A stretch of DNA of 64,000 nucleotides from JAVBPP01 sp031549535 (lineage in GTDB: Bacteria; Bacillota; Clostridia; Oscillospirales; Acutalibacteraceae), in contig JAVBPP010000024.1 of assembly GCA_031549535.1 (NCBI GenBank), positions 1 through 64,000 on the forward strand, written 5' to 3'. Positions 8,094 to 16,355 of this stretch are shown here, in pieces. The notes under the pieces are model-generated. The model searched no databases and was not told where the DNA came from. It was given only the letters and a program-made list of their open reading frames with translations. Both the position numbers and the translations under genes were made by a program. Every line of letters begins with the position of its first letter. Position 1 is the stretch's first letter.

Positions 8094-8578
8094 ACATTTA
8101 CGAATACCAAAAACCGCTCGGAAAAATAGACGATGCCCCCGAATTGCGTGACGAATTTATTGCCGTATATGACACCAAAGATAAAAAAGATATGGCGCGG
8201 TTTTGCCTGTTGTACGCACGCCATCTTTTAGAGATAACAGATTATGAGACTTATGATGAAGTAACAAGAGGTTTGCATGCCGTGGAGGAGTGGCTCGACG
8301 GCAAAGCACACTATCAAAAAGCGAGAAGTATTGGCGGAGAGCTTTATGATTTGGCTCGCGAGAAAAAAGATCCGGTCAAGGAACGGTTTTTTAGGACAAT
8401 GGCACAAATCGTATGCGTCCCTCATGTGAAATATCACGCCTTATGGGCGACCGATTTCGCTGTAACGCTGATTAACAGAATGCTTCCCGGCGACCTTGAT
8501 GCGGTTAGAAAAGAGCGGGAATTGCAAATTGAGCTTATAAAGGGCACCTTCGAAAACTCAATAACCATAAATAAGTAA
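8090..8578 (+). CDS. Imm-5-like putative immunity protein
   Basis: A 162-residue all-helical soluble protein. The arrangement CLLYARHLLEI, then a helix ending in VEEWLDGK, a long helical middle, and the late VPHVKYHALWATDFAVTLINR segment resembles the Imm-5-like 'putative immunity protein' family, whose members have a conserved H...HA..AA.YA helix. The toxin partner is not present, so protection from a specific toxin is inference. The last dozen residues (GTFENSITINK) come from the 40-bp repeat at 8542, so the original C-terminus was probably replaced. It is coupled to the DUF1697 remnant upstream. Confidence 0.55.
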   Translation: MNIYEYQKPLGKIDDAPELRDEFIAVYDTKDKKDMARFCLLYARHLLEITDYETYDEVTRGLHAVEEWLDGKAHYQKARSIGGELYDLAREKKDPVKERFFRTMAQIVCVPHVKYHALWATDFAVTLINRMLPGDLDAVRKERELQIELIKGTFENSITINK

Positions 8579-8581
8579 TGG
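8542..8581 (+). repeat. 40-bp dispersed repeat, copy 2
   Basis: Second copy of the 6573-6612 repeat. It encodes the last residues and stop codon of the Imm-5-like gene. Confidence 0.5.
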
Positions 8582-8606
8582 TTTTTATCAAAACGGTAAC
8601 AAGTGC

Positions 8607-9344
8607 TTATAATATACGTTTTGCTAACCATTTAGCTACCCCGTCATTATCGCAATCCAAACATATTTCGTTGGCAACCGCTTTAACGCTGCCAATGGCA
8701 TTTTTCATTGCTACACCTATACCACATTTCTGTATCATTTCAGTATCGTTTGATGCATCTCCAAAAGCAACAGCATCTTCAAATGGGATGTGCCAAAAGT
8801 CAAGTATGGCAGATAAGGCATTAATTTTTGATGCTTCAAAATGTGTAATCAAAGCGTAATTATCCTCCGTAAAGTGCCCATATAATCCAGCAGGTATTAA
8901 TTTTCTCACAAACTCAGCTTTATCCGGCGAATCAACAATAGCATAAAATTTTTCTGATTTTTCTTTTAATATATCGAAATTTGTTAGTATATACTTTCTG
9001 TTAGGAACATTGAAATTTGAATAGTGGACTCCATTAATTTCAACGGCAGTGTTTATACCTGCTGCACTTATTTTTTTGAGAACCGGAATATAAAGTTCTG
9101 GTTTCATCAACTTTTCATATACTGTGTGATTATCCGCAATAGCAGTAGCACCATTCATCAGAACAAACCCATCAAAAAGCTCAAATGGAACAAACTGTTT
9201 TGCGTTTGAGCTTCTTGCTGTAGCAACTATTGTTTTCACACCTTTTTTGCGGCATTGTTTCAATGCTTCTGTGGAAAAAGTTGAAACAGTTTTATCTCTT
9301 CTGAGCAGAGTATCGTCCAAATCAGTTATTATGGCTTTTATCAT
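8607..9344 (-). CDS. Cof-type HAD phosphatase
   Basis: A 245-residue HAD-IIB (Cof/YbiV) hydrolase expected to act on sugar phosphates, FMN or similar small phosphoesters. Motif I is IITDLDDTLL near the N-terminus, motif II the Thr of TIVATARS, and motif IV is FGDASNDTEMIQKCGIGVAMKNA, all typical. The C2-type cap lies between about 85 and 185. The ATG at 9344 is preferred over a GTG nine bases upstream because AGGCGG lies at normal spacing from it. It is a single AT-rich gene facing the accessory region, converging on the Imm-5-like gene. Confidence 0.85.
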   Translation of the reverse strand: MIKAIITDLDDTLLRRDKTVSTFSTEALKQCRKKGVKTIVATARSSNAKQFVPFELFDGFVLMNGATAIADNHTVYEKLMKPELYIPVLKKISAAGINTAVEINGVHYSNFNVPNRKYILTNFDILKEKSEKFYAIVDSPDKAEFVRKLIPAGLYGHFTEDNYALITHFEASKINALSAILDFWHIPFEDAVAFGDASNDTEMIQKCGIGVAMKNAIGSVKAVANEICLDCDNDGVAKWLAKRIL

Positions 9345-9470
9345 TGCGAACACCGCCTAATACTTCTAAACCGATACAATTATAGCACCTCAAAACCCAA
9401 AAATCCACAGTCAACGAAAAAATCGGGCTTTTGGGGTGATTGGTATTACGCCCATGCCGGGCGCACACCA

Positions 9471-9499
9471 AAAAACGGAACTCCTTGCGGAATTCCGTT
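9471..9499 (-). terminator. Rho-independent terminator after the lipoprotein gene
   Basis: On the minus strand, AACGGAATTCC and GGAGTTCCGTT form an 11-bp stem (one mismatch) with a GCAA tetraloop, followed by a T run. It lies about 37 nt past the stop at 9536. A TAATACCAAT-type end sequence (GATTGGTATTA) sits nearby at 9438-9448. Confidence 0.85.
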
Positions 9500-9535
9500 C
9501 AATGGAAAAGAGAGGATATGTAAAATAGATGTGTG

Positions 9536-10240
9536 CTAATTAATGGGAGGAATGGTTGTGATATAGGTCACGCGCTCTGTGTCATCGTTAAAGTTCACGA
9601 TTACGCGGAAGGTTTCCTCCGGGTAAAGCATCAGTTCAAAGTAGTAGTCGCTGCCGCGCTCCATGATGCGATGAGACGCAACTGTGGTGAGTCTGCGGTT
9701 ATATAACTCCTCAAAAACAATGGATTCAATTTGAACGCCCTGCAGGCTTGCACGGTTGATATGAAACTCATAGTTTTCATAGTCGTTTTTATCTAAGGCC
9801 TGATAATATCGGTGGTCTTTTGCGGCCGCAGAGCTTTCATAGCCGGTGAGCATAGCGCGCTTGTTCCCCGCACCCTCTTTGTTTAAGCTGAAAACGGGGT
9901 TCCAGTCCTTGGACTTTGTGGTGGTGGGCGTTTGCGTTGTTGTCGGCGGCGCTGTAACAGGTGCCCGCGTGGGCGCAGCTGTGGGTTTGTTCGAAATAAT
10001 GGGGCTGGTGCGGGTGTCCGGGCGGCGCTGTGTCTCCTGCTCTTCCTGCGTTGTGGTTTCTACAGCAGTTTCCTTTTTGGTTGTGGTTGCCTCCACCCAT
10101 TTATCCGTTGTGGTGGTTTTTTTAACTGTGGTGGAAACATTGGCCTTTGATGTAGGTGCTTCCGGCTTTTTATTGCAGGCGGAAAAACATAGCACGGTTA
10201 ACAACAGCGTAAGTGCCAATGCGAGATAACGTTTCGTCAT
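9536..10240 (-). CDS. Thr-rich hypothetical lipoprotein
   Basis: A 234-residue secreted lipoprotein: basic start MTKRY, hydrophobic stretch, and lipobox VLCFSAC, so the Cys near residue 21 should be lipidated. A low-complexity Thr/Pro-rich spacer (about 30-115, with TTT, TKK and APTRAP runs) is typical of wall-spanning linkers. The C-terminal globular part has no recognised fold (DHRYYQALDKNDYENYEFHINRA...YYFELMLYPEETFRVIVNF). The ATG at 10240 is preferred to an in-frame ATG 15 nt upstream because GAGGGG precedes it. A strong minus-strand promoter (10283-10311) and a terminator make it a single-gene unit. Confidence 0.7.
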   Translation of the reverse strand: MTKRYLALALTLLLTVLCFSACNKKPEAPTSKANVSTTVKKTTTTDKWVEATTTKKETAVETTTQEEQETQRRPDTRTSPIISNKPTAAPTRAPVTAPPTTTQTPTTTKSKDWNPVFSLNKEGAGNKRAMLTGYESSAAAKDHRYYQALDKNDYENYEFHINRASLQGVQIESIVFEELYNRRLTTVASHRIMERGSDYYFELMLYPEETFRVIVNFNDDTERVTYITTIPPIN

Positions 10241-10282
10241 AATAAGTCCCCTCAATCTGTCCGCAGGCTGCGGAACGCCTTT

Positions 10283-10311
10283 ATTATTTCAAGATAGCCC
10301 CCAAAAGTCAA
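10283..10311 (-). promoter_or_regulatory. Promoter of the lipoprotein gene
   Basis: On the minus strand, TTGACT and AATAAT are separated by 17 nt. The transcript start would fall about 35 nt upstream of the chosen ATG. Confidence 0.6.
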
Positions 10312-10371
10312 GGGAAGTTAGGGCTTTTTAACGAAAGGATAAGAGACTTGTTAGAAAAATTAAAAAAATCC

Positions 10372-10399
10372 TTGTAATCATTCGCCATTTCGGTATAAT
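10372..10399 (+). promoter_or_regulatory. Promoter of the oxidoreductase/isomerase/GH16 operon
   Basis: TTGTAA and a perfect TATAAT separated by 16 nt, 45 nt upstream of the first start codon. No clear operator palindrome is seen beside it. Confidence 0.65.
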
Positions 10400-10443
10400 G
10401 GAATTTGGAATATACAGATTTCAAACAGCAGGAGGAAAATACA

Positions 10444-11529
10444 ATGGAAAAAACATTAAACATCGGCATCATCGGCTGCGGCGGCATTGCCAACGGCAAG
10501 CACATGCCCGCGCTGAAAAAACTGGACGCGGTCAAGATGGTTGCGTTCTGCGACATTGAGATTGAAAAAGCAAACAAGGCGGCTCTAATTTACGGTACGC
10601 CGGACGCAAAGGTCTATACGGATTATAAGGAATTGCTGAAGGACGCGAGCATTGATGTCGTTCACGTGCTGACACCCAACCGTTCCCACAGCTTTATTAC
10701 CATTGACGCGCTGGAAGCAGGCAAGCATGTTATGTGCGAAAAGCCCATGGCAAAAACCTATGCCGAAGCGAAGGCCATGTATGAGGCCGCCGAGCGCACC
10801 GGAAAAAAGCTGACCATTGGCTACCAATCCCGCTGGAGGGGCGATTCCTTATACCTAAAAGAAATGATTGAGAACGACGAGCTAGGCGAAATTTATTATG
10901 CCCGTGCCATTGCGCTGCGCCGCAGAGCGGTTCCCACCTGGGGCGTATTTCTCAACGAATATGAGCAGGGCGGCGGCCCGCTGATTGATATCGGCACCCA
11001 CGCGCTGGACTTAACGCTTTGGCTGATGAACAACTACAAGCCGAAGATGGTGGTCGGCTCCGTCTACCGCAAGCTTGCCGACCAAAAGCGGGCGGCAAAC
11101 GCTTGGGGCGATTGGGATCCCAACGAGTTTACAACAGAGGATTCCGCGTTTGGCTTTGTGATTATGGAAAACGGCGCAACCATCGCGCTGGAAAGCGCCT
11201 GGGCCATCAATATTTCCGACCCGCGCGAGGCAGTTTGCACCCTCTGCGGCACCAAGGCGGGTGCGGATATGTATGACGGCTTGAAGATTAACAACGTAAA
11301 GTATGGCCGCCAGAACATCGAGACACCGAGTTTCAAGGCCGGCGGCGTAGCGTTTTATGACGGGGACGCCTCCAAAATTGAGGACGTCGAAGCCTACGCC
11401 TGGATTGACGCCATTTTGAACGATAAGGACGTGCCCACCAAGGCCAGCCAGGCCATGGTTGTCACCCAGATTCTGGAAGGCATCTATGAATCCGCCAAAA
11501 CGGGCGAGCCTTACTACTTCAATAAATAA
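10444..11529 (+). CDS. Gfo/Idh/MocA family NAD(P)-dependent oxidoreductase (operon gene 1)
   Basis: A 361-residue sugar or glycoside dehydrogenase. The Rossmann fold opens with IGIIGCGGIA (11-16), and CEKPMAKT (EKP at 99-101) is the family signature with the catalytic Lys. GGPLIDIGTHALDL (Asp182, His186) supplies active-site residues. The stretch RRRAVPTWGVFL before it resembles, from memory, a clade containing glycoside 3-dehydrogenases such as DgpA of C-glycoside breakdown; that placement is inference. AGGAGG precedes the ATG at 10444, so a longer upstream frame is rejected. It is first in a six-gene operon with three TIM-barrel enzymes, which suits an oxidise-then-rearrange or eliminate pathway. 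Confidence 0.88.
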   Translation: MEKTLNIGIIGCGGIANGKHMPALKKLDAVKMVAFCDIEIEKANKAALIYGTPDAKVYTDYKELLKDASIDVVHVLTPNRSHSFITIDALEAGKHVMCEKPMAKTYAEAKAMYEAAERTGKKLTIGYQSRWRGDSLYLKEMIENDELGEIYYARAIALRRRAVPTWGVFLNEYEQGGGPLIDIGTHALDLTLWLMNNYKPKMVVGSVYRKLADQKRAANAWGDWDPNEFTTEDSAFGFVIMENGATIALESAWAINISDPREAVCTLCGTKAGADMYDGLKINNVKYGRQNIETPSFKAGGVAFYDGDASKIEDVEAYAWIDAILNDKDVPTKASQAMVVTQILEGIYESAKTGEPYYFNK

Positions 11530-11545
11530 AAACAACAAAGGGATG

Positions 11546-11563
11546 GGCGGGCATTTGCCCGCC
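11546..11563 (+). other. Intercistronic hairpin
   Basis: A 7-bp GC stem (GGCGGGC/GCCCGCC) with a 4-nt loop between operon genes 1 and 2, without a T run. It could stabilise the upstream message or partly attenuate; it is unlikely to be a full terminator. Confidence 0.5.
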
Positions 11564-11595
11564 TGTCTTATGATAGTAATATAAGGAGCGATACC

Positions 11596-12387
11596 ATGCA
11601 ATTAGGAATTATTAACGACGAACTGACGAAGGAAAGCTACGCGAAGGTAAAGGAATACGGCCTTTCCTTTGTGGAAACCTGCCAGAATATTGGCAAGGAT
11701 TTACAGGCCTTTGCCGATAAGGTTCCGGCTCTTTTGGAATGGGAGAAGGAATTCGGTATCCCGGTGCGGTCCATCGGCAGATGGGGTTCCGATAAATTTG
11801 ACGAGGACGGCAAGCTGATTCAAGAGGAGCTGGAAAACAACTACCTGCTCATCGACTGCGCCGCAAAGCTCGGCTGCCCCGTGTTTAACACCGGCGTAAA
11901 CTATGTGGAGGGGATTTCTTACTACGACAACATCGGCATGGCCATCTCCTTCTTGGAAAAACTGCTTGCTTACGGCAAAGAGCACGGCGTAAAGATTGCA
12001 ACCTATAACTGCCATTGGAATTCTTACATCACAGGCCCCAAGCAGTGGGAATTAATTCATGGGCATTTGGACGATTTGGGCATTAAATATGACCCCACAC
12101 ACTGCTTCAATGACGGAGACGGCAATTATCTGCAGGATGTTGCGGATTGGGGGCACCGCTTCTACCATGTGCACATCAAGGGTTCCCTAAACCTCGGCGG
12201 CAAGCATCTGGACGATCCGCCCGCAGGGCTCGACATGCTCAATTGGCCCGCGTTTATGGGTCTGCTCTATAAGCATAAGTATGACGGCACCCTGAGCCTG
12301 GAACCGCATTCCAACATTTGGAAGGGCGAGCTGGGCGAGTGGGGTGTGCGCTATACCACAGAATACATAAAAAAGATGATATTTTAA
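11596..12387 (+). CDS. Sugar phosphate isomerase/epimerase-like TIM barrel (operon gene 2)
   Basis: A 263-residue AP-endonuclease-2/xylose-isomerase-like TIM barrel. Likely metal ligands are spread along the barrel as in the family: ATYNCHWNS, KYDPTHCFNDG, FYHVHIKG and LSLEPHSNIW. Members isomerise or epimerise sugars, or cleave 3-keto-glycosides; the fold alone does not say which. AAGGAG lies 8 nt before the ATG. It differs clearly from the other two barrels in the operon, so they are probably steps in one pathway and not recent duplicates. Confidence 0.8.
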   Translation: MQLGIINDELTKESYAKVKEYGLSFVETCQNIGKDLQAFADKVPALLEWEKEFGIPVRSIGRWGSDKFDEDGKLIQEELENNYLLIDCAAKLGCPVFNTGVNYVEGISYYDNIGMAISFLEKLLAYGKEHGVKIATYNCHWNSYITGPKQWELIHGHLDDLGIKYDPTHCFNDGDGNYLQDVADWGHRFYHVHIKGSLNLGGKHLDDPPAGLDMLNWPAFMGLLYKHKYDGTLSLEPHSNIWKGELGEWGVRYTTEYIKKMIF

Positions 12388-12402
12388 CGAGAGGTTATGC
12401 AG

Positions 12403-13131
12403 ATGAAGATTGCAGTACAGTTATATAGTATCCGCGACCGGATTCAAAGCGGCGAGGATATGCTGAATGTCTTAGGCAAGGTCAAGGCCTTGGGCTATGA
12501 CGGCGTGGAATTTGCCGGCTATCAGGGCTTGGACGCCGCAACGCTAAAGGCAAAGCTGGATGAAGTGGGTCTGGTTGCCATCGGCACACACACGGGCATG
12601 GACGCCTTGAAAGCAGAAAACATTGAGGCAACGCTGGATTACCATGCAACCCTCGGCTGTCAGGATGTCGGCGTGGGCGGCGGCCCCCACGGCAGCCCGG
12701 AGGAGACGGCGAACAGCTGCGCCATTCTGCGCTATGCCAATGAGCAGGCACAAAAGCGCGGCATGCGCGTATATTATCACAACCACACGCGGGAGTTTGA
12801 GCCCTTTGCGGACGGTTCCCTTGCCATGGATTCTTTTTTGAACGCCGCCTTTGTGGAGATTGACACCTACTGGAGCTTTTGCGCGGGAGTGGAGAACTAC
12901 GGCTATATCAAGGAGCATCAGGAGCGCATCATTCATCTGCACATCAAGGACGGCTCCGGCAAGGAGTCCCGCGTGCTCGGCCAAGGGGATTGCGATATCC
13001 CCAGTGTCGTGAAAGCGGCAAAGGAAATCGGCCTGGAATGGCTGATTGTGGAGAATGAGACGGACAGCGCAACCACGAGCAGCCTGGACGAAATCGGCAG
13101 CTGCCTTGCCTATTTGAAGTCCGTCATATAA
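12403..13131 (+). CDS. Sugar phosphate isomerase/epimerase-like TIM barrel (operon gene 3)
   Basis: A 242-residue TIM-barrel protein of the same superfamily, opening with the typical KIAVQLYSIRDRI. Metal-binding candidates are GTHTGMDAL, YYHNHTREFEP, EIDTYW, IHLHIKDG and LIVENE. Two in-frame ATGs lie 6 nt apart; the second (12403) is chosen because GAGAGG is at the right distance from it. It lies 15 nt after gene 2, so they are co-transcribed. Reaction unknown; ketose or inosose isomerase, or dehydratase, are all known for relatives. Confidence 0.8.
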   Translation: MKIAVQLYSIRDRIQSGEDMLNVLGKVKALGYDGVEFAGYQGLDAATLKAKLDEVGLVAIGTHTGMDALKAENIEATLDYHATLGCQDVGVGGGPHGSPEETANSCAILRYANEQAQKRGMRVYYHNHTREFEPFADGSLAMDSFLNAAFVEIDTYWSFCAGVENYGYIKEHQERIIHLHIKDGSGKESRVLGQGDCDIPSVVKAAKEIGLEWLIVENETDSATTSSLDEIGSCLAYLKSVI

Positions 13132-13149
13132 CGAAGGAGGAACAACGCG

Positions 13150-14115
13150 ATGAAACTCGGTGTATTTACCTGCCTGTTGAGCAATCTGCCGCTGGAAGAA
13201 GCCCTCAAGTATTTTCAATCTCTCGGCATTGAAATGATTGAGCTGGGCGTCGGCGGCTACCCCGGCAATTCCCACGCCGACCCGGAAGTGCTGCTGCATG
13301 ACGCAGAAAAGCTGGCGCAATTTAAGGCACTGATCGCGAACTATAACATGCAAATCAGCGCGCTGAGCTGCCACGCCAACCCCGTTCACCCGCAAAAGGA
13401 GGTTGCCGCGGAGTTTGATAAGGCCATCCGCAACGCTATTTTGCTTGCGGAACAGCTGGGTCTCTCTCAAATCAACACCTTTTCCGGCTGCCCGGGCGAC
13501 AGCGAAAACGCCAAATACCCCAACTGGGTGACCTGCCCCTGGCCGAACGAGTTTTCCGAGCTGCTGGATTGGCAGTGGAACGCGGTGCTTATTCCGTATT
13601 GGAAAGATTTGGTGGCCTTTGCCAAGGCGCATGGGGTCAACAAAATTGCGCTGGAATTGCATCCGGGCTTTTGCGTATATAACACAGATTCTCTGCTGCG
13701 CCTGCGTGAGGCAGTCGGCCCTGAAATCGGCGCAAACTTTGACCCGAGCCACCTGATTTGGCAGGGCATGGATCCGGTCGCCTGCATCCGTAAAATGGGC
13801 GAGGCAATTTTCCACTTCCACGCGAAGGATACGAAAATTGACGCCATGAACACGGCTGTGACCGGTGTGCTGGACACCAAGCCTTACGGGGACGAAATCA
13901 ACCGTGCCTGGGTGTTCCGTACGGTCGGCTATGGCAATGAGGCCGCCTATTGGAAGGACATTATCTCCAACCTGCGCATGGTGGGCTATGACTATGCCAT
14001 CAGCATTGAGCATGAAGATTCCCTCATGAGCCAGAACGAAGGCCTGTCCAAGGCCGTGGCATTTTTAAAGAACGTGCTGATTACGCAGAAGCCCGCTGAA
14101 ATGTGGTGGGTATGA
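13150..14115 (+). CDS. Sugar phosphate isomerase/epimerase-like TIM barrel (operon gene 4)
   Basis: A 321-residue, larger member of the TIM-barrel superfamily, opening MKLGVFTCLLSNLPLEEALKY and containing IELGVGGYPGNSHAD. Likely ligands lie in LSCHANPVHP, IALELHPGF, ANFDPSHLIW, FHFHAKDT and ISIEHED. Its length and N-terminal GxYPG...H pattern are like the large subunits paired with Gfo/Idh dehydrogenases in glycoside-breakdown loci (DgpC-like); this is from memory and untested. AAGGAGG precedes the ATG. A DUF6379-like small partner, present in the known C-glycosidase system, is not seen here. Confidence 0.8.
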   Translation: MKLGVFTCLLSNLPLEEALKYFQSLGIEMIELGVGGYPGNSHADPEVLLHDAEKLAQFKALIANYNMQISALSCHANPVHPQKEVAAEFDKAIRNAILLAEQLGLSQINTFSGCPGDSENAKYPNWVTCPWPNEFSELLDWQWNAVLIPYWKDLVAFAKAHGVNKIALELHPGFCVYNTDSLLRLREAVGPEIGANFDPSHLIWQGMDPVACIRKMGEAIFHFHAKDTKIDAMNTAVTGVLDTKPYGDEINRAWVFRTVGYGNEAAYWKDIISNLRMVGYDYAISIEHEDSLMSQNEGLSKAVAFLKNVLITQKPAEMWWV

Positions 14116-14156
14116 CCGCGCTGCAGCGGCCATCATTCTGAAAGGGAGTGAATTGC

Positions 14157-15041
14157 ATGTCATTGTCGGCTATAATGCTCTTGCTGAAACGTATTTTTGC
14201 ATCGCTGCTCGTTGCGCTGGAGGTTTTTATCGGCTGGGCGTTCGGCATTCCCGTGCATGCGCACGGCTCGGCGCTGGACCGCAGCAAGTTTACACAGGAG
14301 CCCGTCTGGGCGGATGAATTTGACGGCACTCAGCTGGACGCAAGCAAGTGGGGAGACCACCATAAATGGGGCGGGGAAACCACGGTACGCCGCGGCGGCT
14401 ACTGGAACTTGGCTATGGCGGAGCTGAAGGACGGCTGCTTAAACATCCGGACAGAATATTTGGAACAGGGGCTTGACGGGGGCCCGGCGGGATATTATAC
14501 TTGCGGTATTGACACAAACGGCCTGTTTGAACAGGCTTACGGCTTTTTCGAAGTGCGCTGCAAGCTCCCGGCGGGGGCTGGGCACTGGGCAGCGTTTTGG
14601 ATGCTCAACAACGCCATGGGGAATGTGGACGGCAGCGGCCGTGACGGCGCAGAAATTGATATTTTTGAAGCGCCCTATTACTTTAAAGGCGGCAGCTACC
14701 GCAATGCCGTTACCTCCAACATTCACATTGATGGCTACGACGAGGGGCACAAGTCCGACAGCCTCGGCCGCTGCCTCGTTGCAGGTGACCCGTATAACGA
14801 GTTCCACACCTACGGCTTGGAATGGAGCGAGAAGGAATACATCATTTACGTGGACGGTATTCAGTTTGCAAAAAGCAGCTTCGGCGGCCCCAGCCGCGCT
14901 CCGGAGTACCTGATTCTTTCCGTGGAAGTGGGCGGCGAAAACGGAACGCCGGGGGATTCCTGGGCGGGCGATATCCGCAACAACAGCTTTTTGCCCACGT
15001 CATTCTTGATTGATTATGTACGCGTATACCAATATAAATAA
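14157..15041 (+). CDS. Secreted GH16 family beta-glucanase (operon gene 5)
   Basis: A 294-residue glycoside hydrolase of family 16. Residues 1-37 form a hydrophobic export signal (LKRIFASLLVALEVFIGWAF...VHAHG). The catalytic motif GAEIDIFEAP gives Glu166, Asp168 and Glu171 (ExDxxE, nucleophile and acid/base). Conserved flanks include VWADEFDG, YGFFEVRCKLP, FHTYGLEWS and the C-terminal IDYVRVYQY strand. It should cut beta-1,3- or beta-1,3-1,4-glucans outside the cell. The start at 14157 follows GGGAG; a GTG three codons upstream is possible. A secreted glucanase inside an operon of otherwise cytoplasmic glycoside enzymes suggests it releases the substrate, but no transporter is in the operon. 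Confidence 0.88.
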   Translation: MSLSAIMLLLKRIFASLLVALEVFIGWAFGIPVHAHGSALDRSKFTQEPVWADEFDGTQLDASKWGDHHKWGGETTVRRGGYWNLAMAELKDGCLNIRTEYLEQGLDGGPAGYYTCGIDTNGLFEQAYGFFEVRCKLPAGAGHWAAFWMLNNAMGNVDGSGRDGAEIDIFEAPYYFKGGSYRNAVTSNIHIDGYDEGHKSDSLGRCLVAGDPYNEFHTYGLEWSEKEYIIYVDGIQFAKSSFGGPSRAPEYLILSVEVGGENGTPGDSWAGDIRNNSFLPTSFLIDYVRVYQYK

Positions 15042-15067
15042 AGCAAACAGAAAGAGGAAACGGGTAA

Positions 15068-16129
15068 ATGGATAAGAAGAACGAAATCGGCTGCGCGATT
15101 ATCGGCTACGGCGGAATGGGCAGTTGGCACGCGCGAAAGATTAAGGGGCTGAACGGCGGACGGGTCGTGGGTATCTATGATATCGATCCCAATCGCTGCA
15201 AGGCGGCGGAAAAAGACGGCTTTCACGCCTATTCCTCCCGCGAAGAATTGCTGGCAGACCCGGCAATTGACCTGGTGACCATTGCAACGCCCAACGATGT
15301 CCACAAGGAAATCGCGGTTGCCGCCATGGCGGCGGGGAAAAACGTGATTTCAGAAAAGCCGGTCGCCATGAACTCCGGCGAGCTGGAGGAAATGATTGCG
15401 GCTTCCAAACAATACAACAAAATGTTTACCGTCCACCAAAACCGTCGCTGGGATGAGGATTATCTCACCGCAAAATACATGCTGGACGAAAACACCCTGG
15501 GTCCCGTTCACCGTGTGGAGTCCCGCGTGCAGGGTTCCCGCGGAATTCCGGGGGATTGGCGCAATCAAAAGGCGCACGGCGGCGGCATGCTGCTGGACTG
15601 GGGCATTCATTTGCTCGACCAGGCGCTGATGATGACCCTGCCGCGCAAACTGGTTTCCGTGTATGCCAACCTCACCAGCGTCACCAATGAGGAATGTGAC
15701 GACGGCTTTTATTGCACCATGAAGTTTGACGACGGCATGACCTTCTATATTGAGGTCACCACAAGCAACTTTATTGAGCTGCCTCGTTGGTATGTTTTGG
15801 GTCAAAACGGTTCCGCCGTTGTGGAAAACTGGAGCCTGAAGGGGAAAATCATCAAGGTCTCCGACTGGGAAAACCGCGACGCAGTTCCGGTGCAGGCAGG
15901 CGCAGGCCTAACAAAAACAATGGCGCCGCGCACAGACGACACCATCAAAAAATTTAAGCTTCACAAAGTCCACGCGGACTGGGGCGCCTATTACCAAAAT
16001 ATTTTTGCCACACTGCGCGGCGAAGAAACCCAGCTCATCACCCACGACCAGCAGCGCAGGCTCATTAAACTGATTGAAGGTATTTTTGAATCCCATGAGC
16101 AGAATAAGGTTGTTTATTTTAACGAATAA
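15068..16129 (+). CDS. Gfo/Idh/MocA family oxidoreductase (operon gene 6)
   Basis: A 353-residue NAD(P)-dependent dehydrogenase. Nucleotide binding is IIGYGGMG (13-18), the catalytic SEKPVAMN has EKP at 96-98, and MLLDWGIHLLDQ gives Asp177 and His181. It shares the fold but little detail with operon gene 1 (for example QSRWRG there and QNRRWDED here), so it probably handles a different substrate or the reverse step, such as re-reduction of a keto sugar. It is the last gene; a GC-rich hairpin follows. Pairs of such dehydrogenases allow redox-neutral handling with NAD recycling, but that is inference. Confidence 0.87.
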   Translation: MDKKNEIGCAIIGYGGMGSWHARKIKGLNGGRVVGIYDIDPNRCKAAEKDGFHAYSSREELLADPAIDLVTIATPNDVHKEIAVAAMAAGKNVISEKPVAMNSGELEEMIAASKQYNKMFTVHQNRRWDEDYLTAKYMLDENTLGPVHRVESRVQGSRGIPGDWRNQKAHGGGMLLDWGIHLLDQALMMTLPRKLVSVYANLTSVTNEECDDGFYCTMKFDDGMTFYIEVTTSNFIELPRWYVLGQNGSAVVENWSLKGKIIKVSDWENRDAVPVQAGAGLTKTMAPRTDDTIKKFKLHKVHADWGAYYQNIFATLRGEETQLITHDQQRRLIKLIEGIFESHEQNKVVYFNE

Positions 16130-16146
16130 TTTCTACAAGGCAACGA

Positions 16147-16173
16147 AGGGCGCCCGCAGTGTGTGGGCGCCCT
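16147..16173 (+). terminator. Hairpin at the end of the operon
   Basis: A 9-bp GC-rich stem (AGGGCGCCC/GGGCGCCCT) with a 9-nt loop. The T tract is poor (ACTTCAT), so termination is likely but not certain. AT-rich DNA with no gene follows to 16280. Confidence 0.5.
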
Positions 16174-16284
16174 ACTTCATACTAATCCGCATAAGTAAAT
16201 TAATTTATTTTATTTAATAGTTATTATATTGTTTTTATTGAATTAAACAGGTAAACAGTAACGGCCATATATGAAATCAGAATA

Positions 16285-16313
16285 TTGACAAAAATAAATA
16301 GCTTTGCTACAAT
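16285..16313 (+). promoter_or_regulatory. Strong promoter of the PP-loop gene
   Basis: Consensus TTGACA and TACAAT with 17-nt spacing, in very AT-rich DNA, about 40 nt ahead of the ribosome site of the 16356 gene. Confidence 0.75.
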
Positions 16314-16355
16314 AAAGTACACGTTGTATTTTTACCTTAAAGGAGGAACTTTTGA

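Noticed and set aside
9846..10229. Val-rich plus-strand frame opposite the lipoprotein gene
   Set aside because: Antisense of the Thr-rich linker (ACN codons give Val/Gly on the other strand); no support as a gene.
12544..14013. 489-codon minus-strand frame opposite two isomerase genes
   Set aside because: The plus strand has two clear TIM-barrel genes with ribosome sites; the antisense frame has no motif, no start signal and arises from codon bias.
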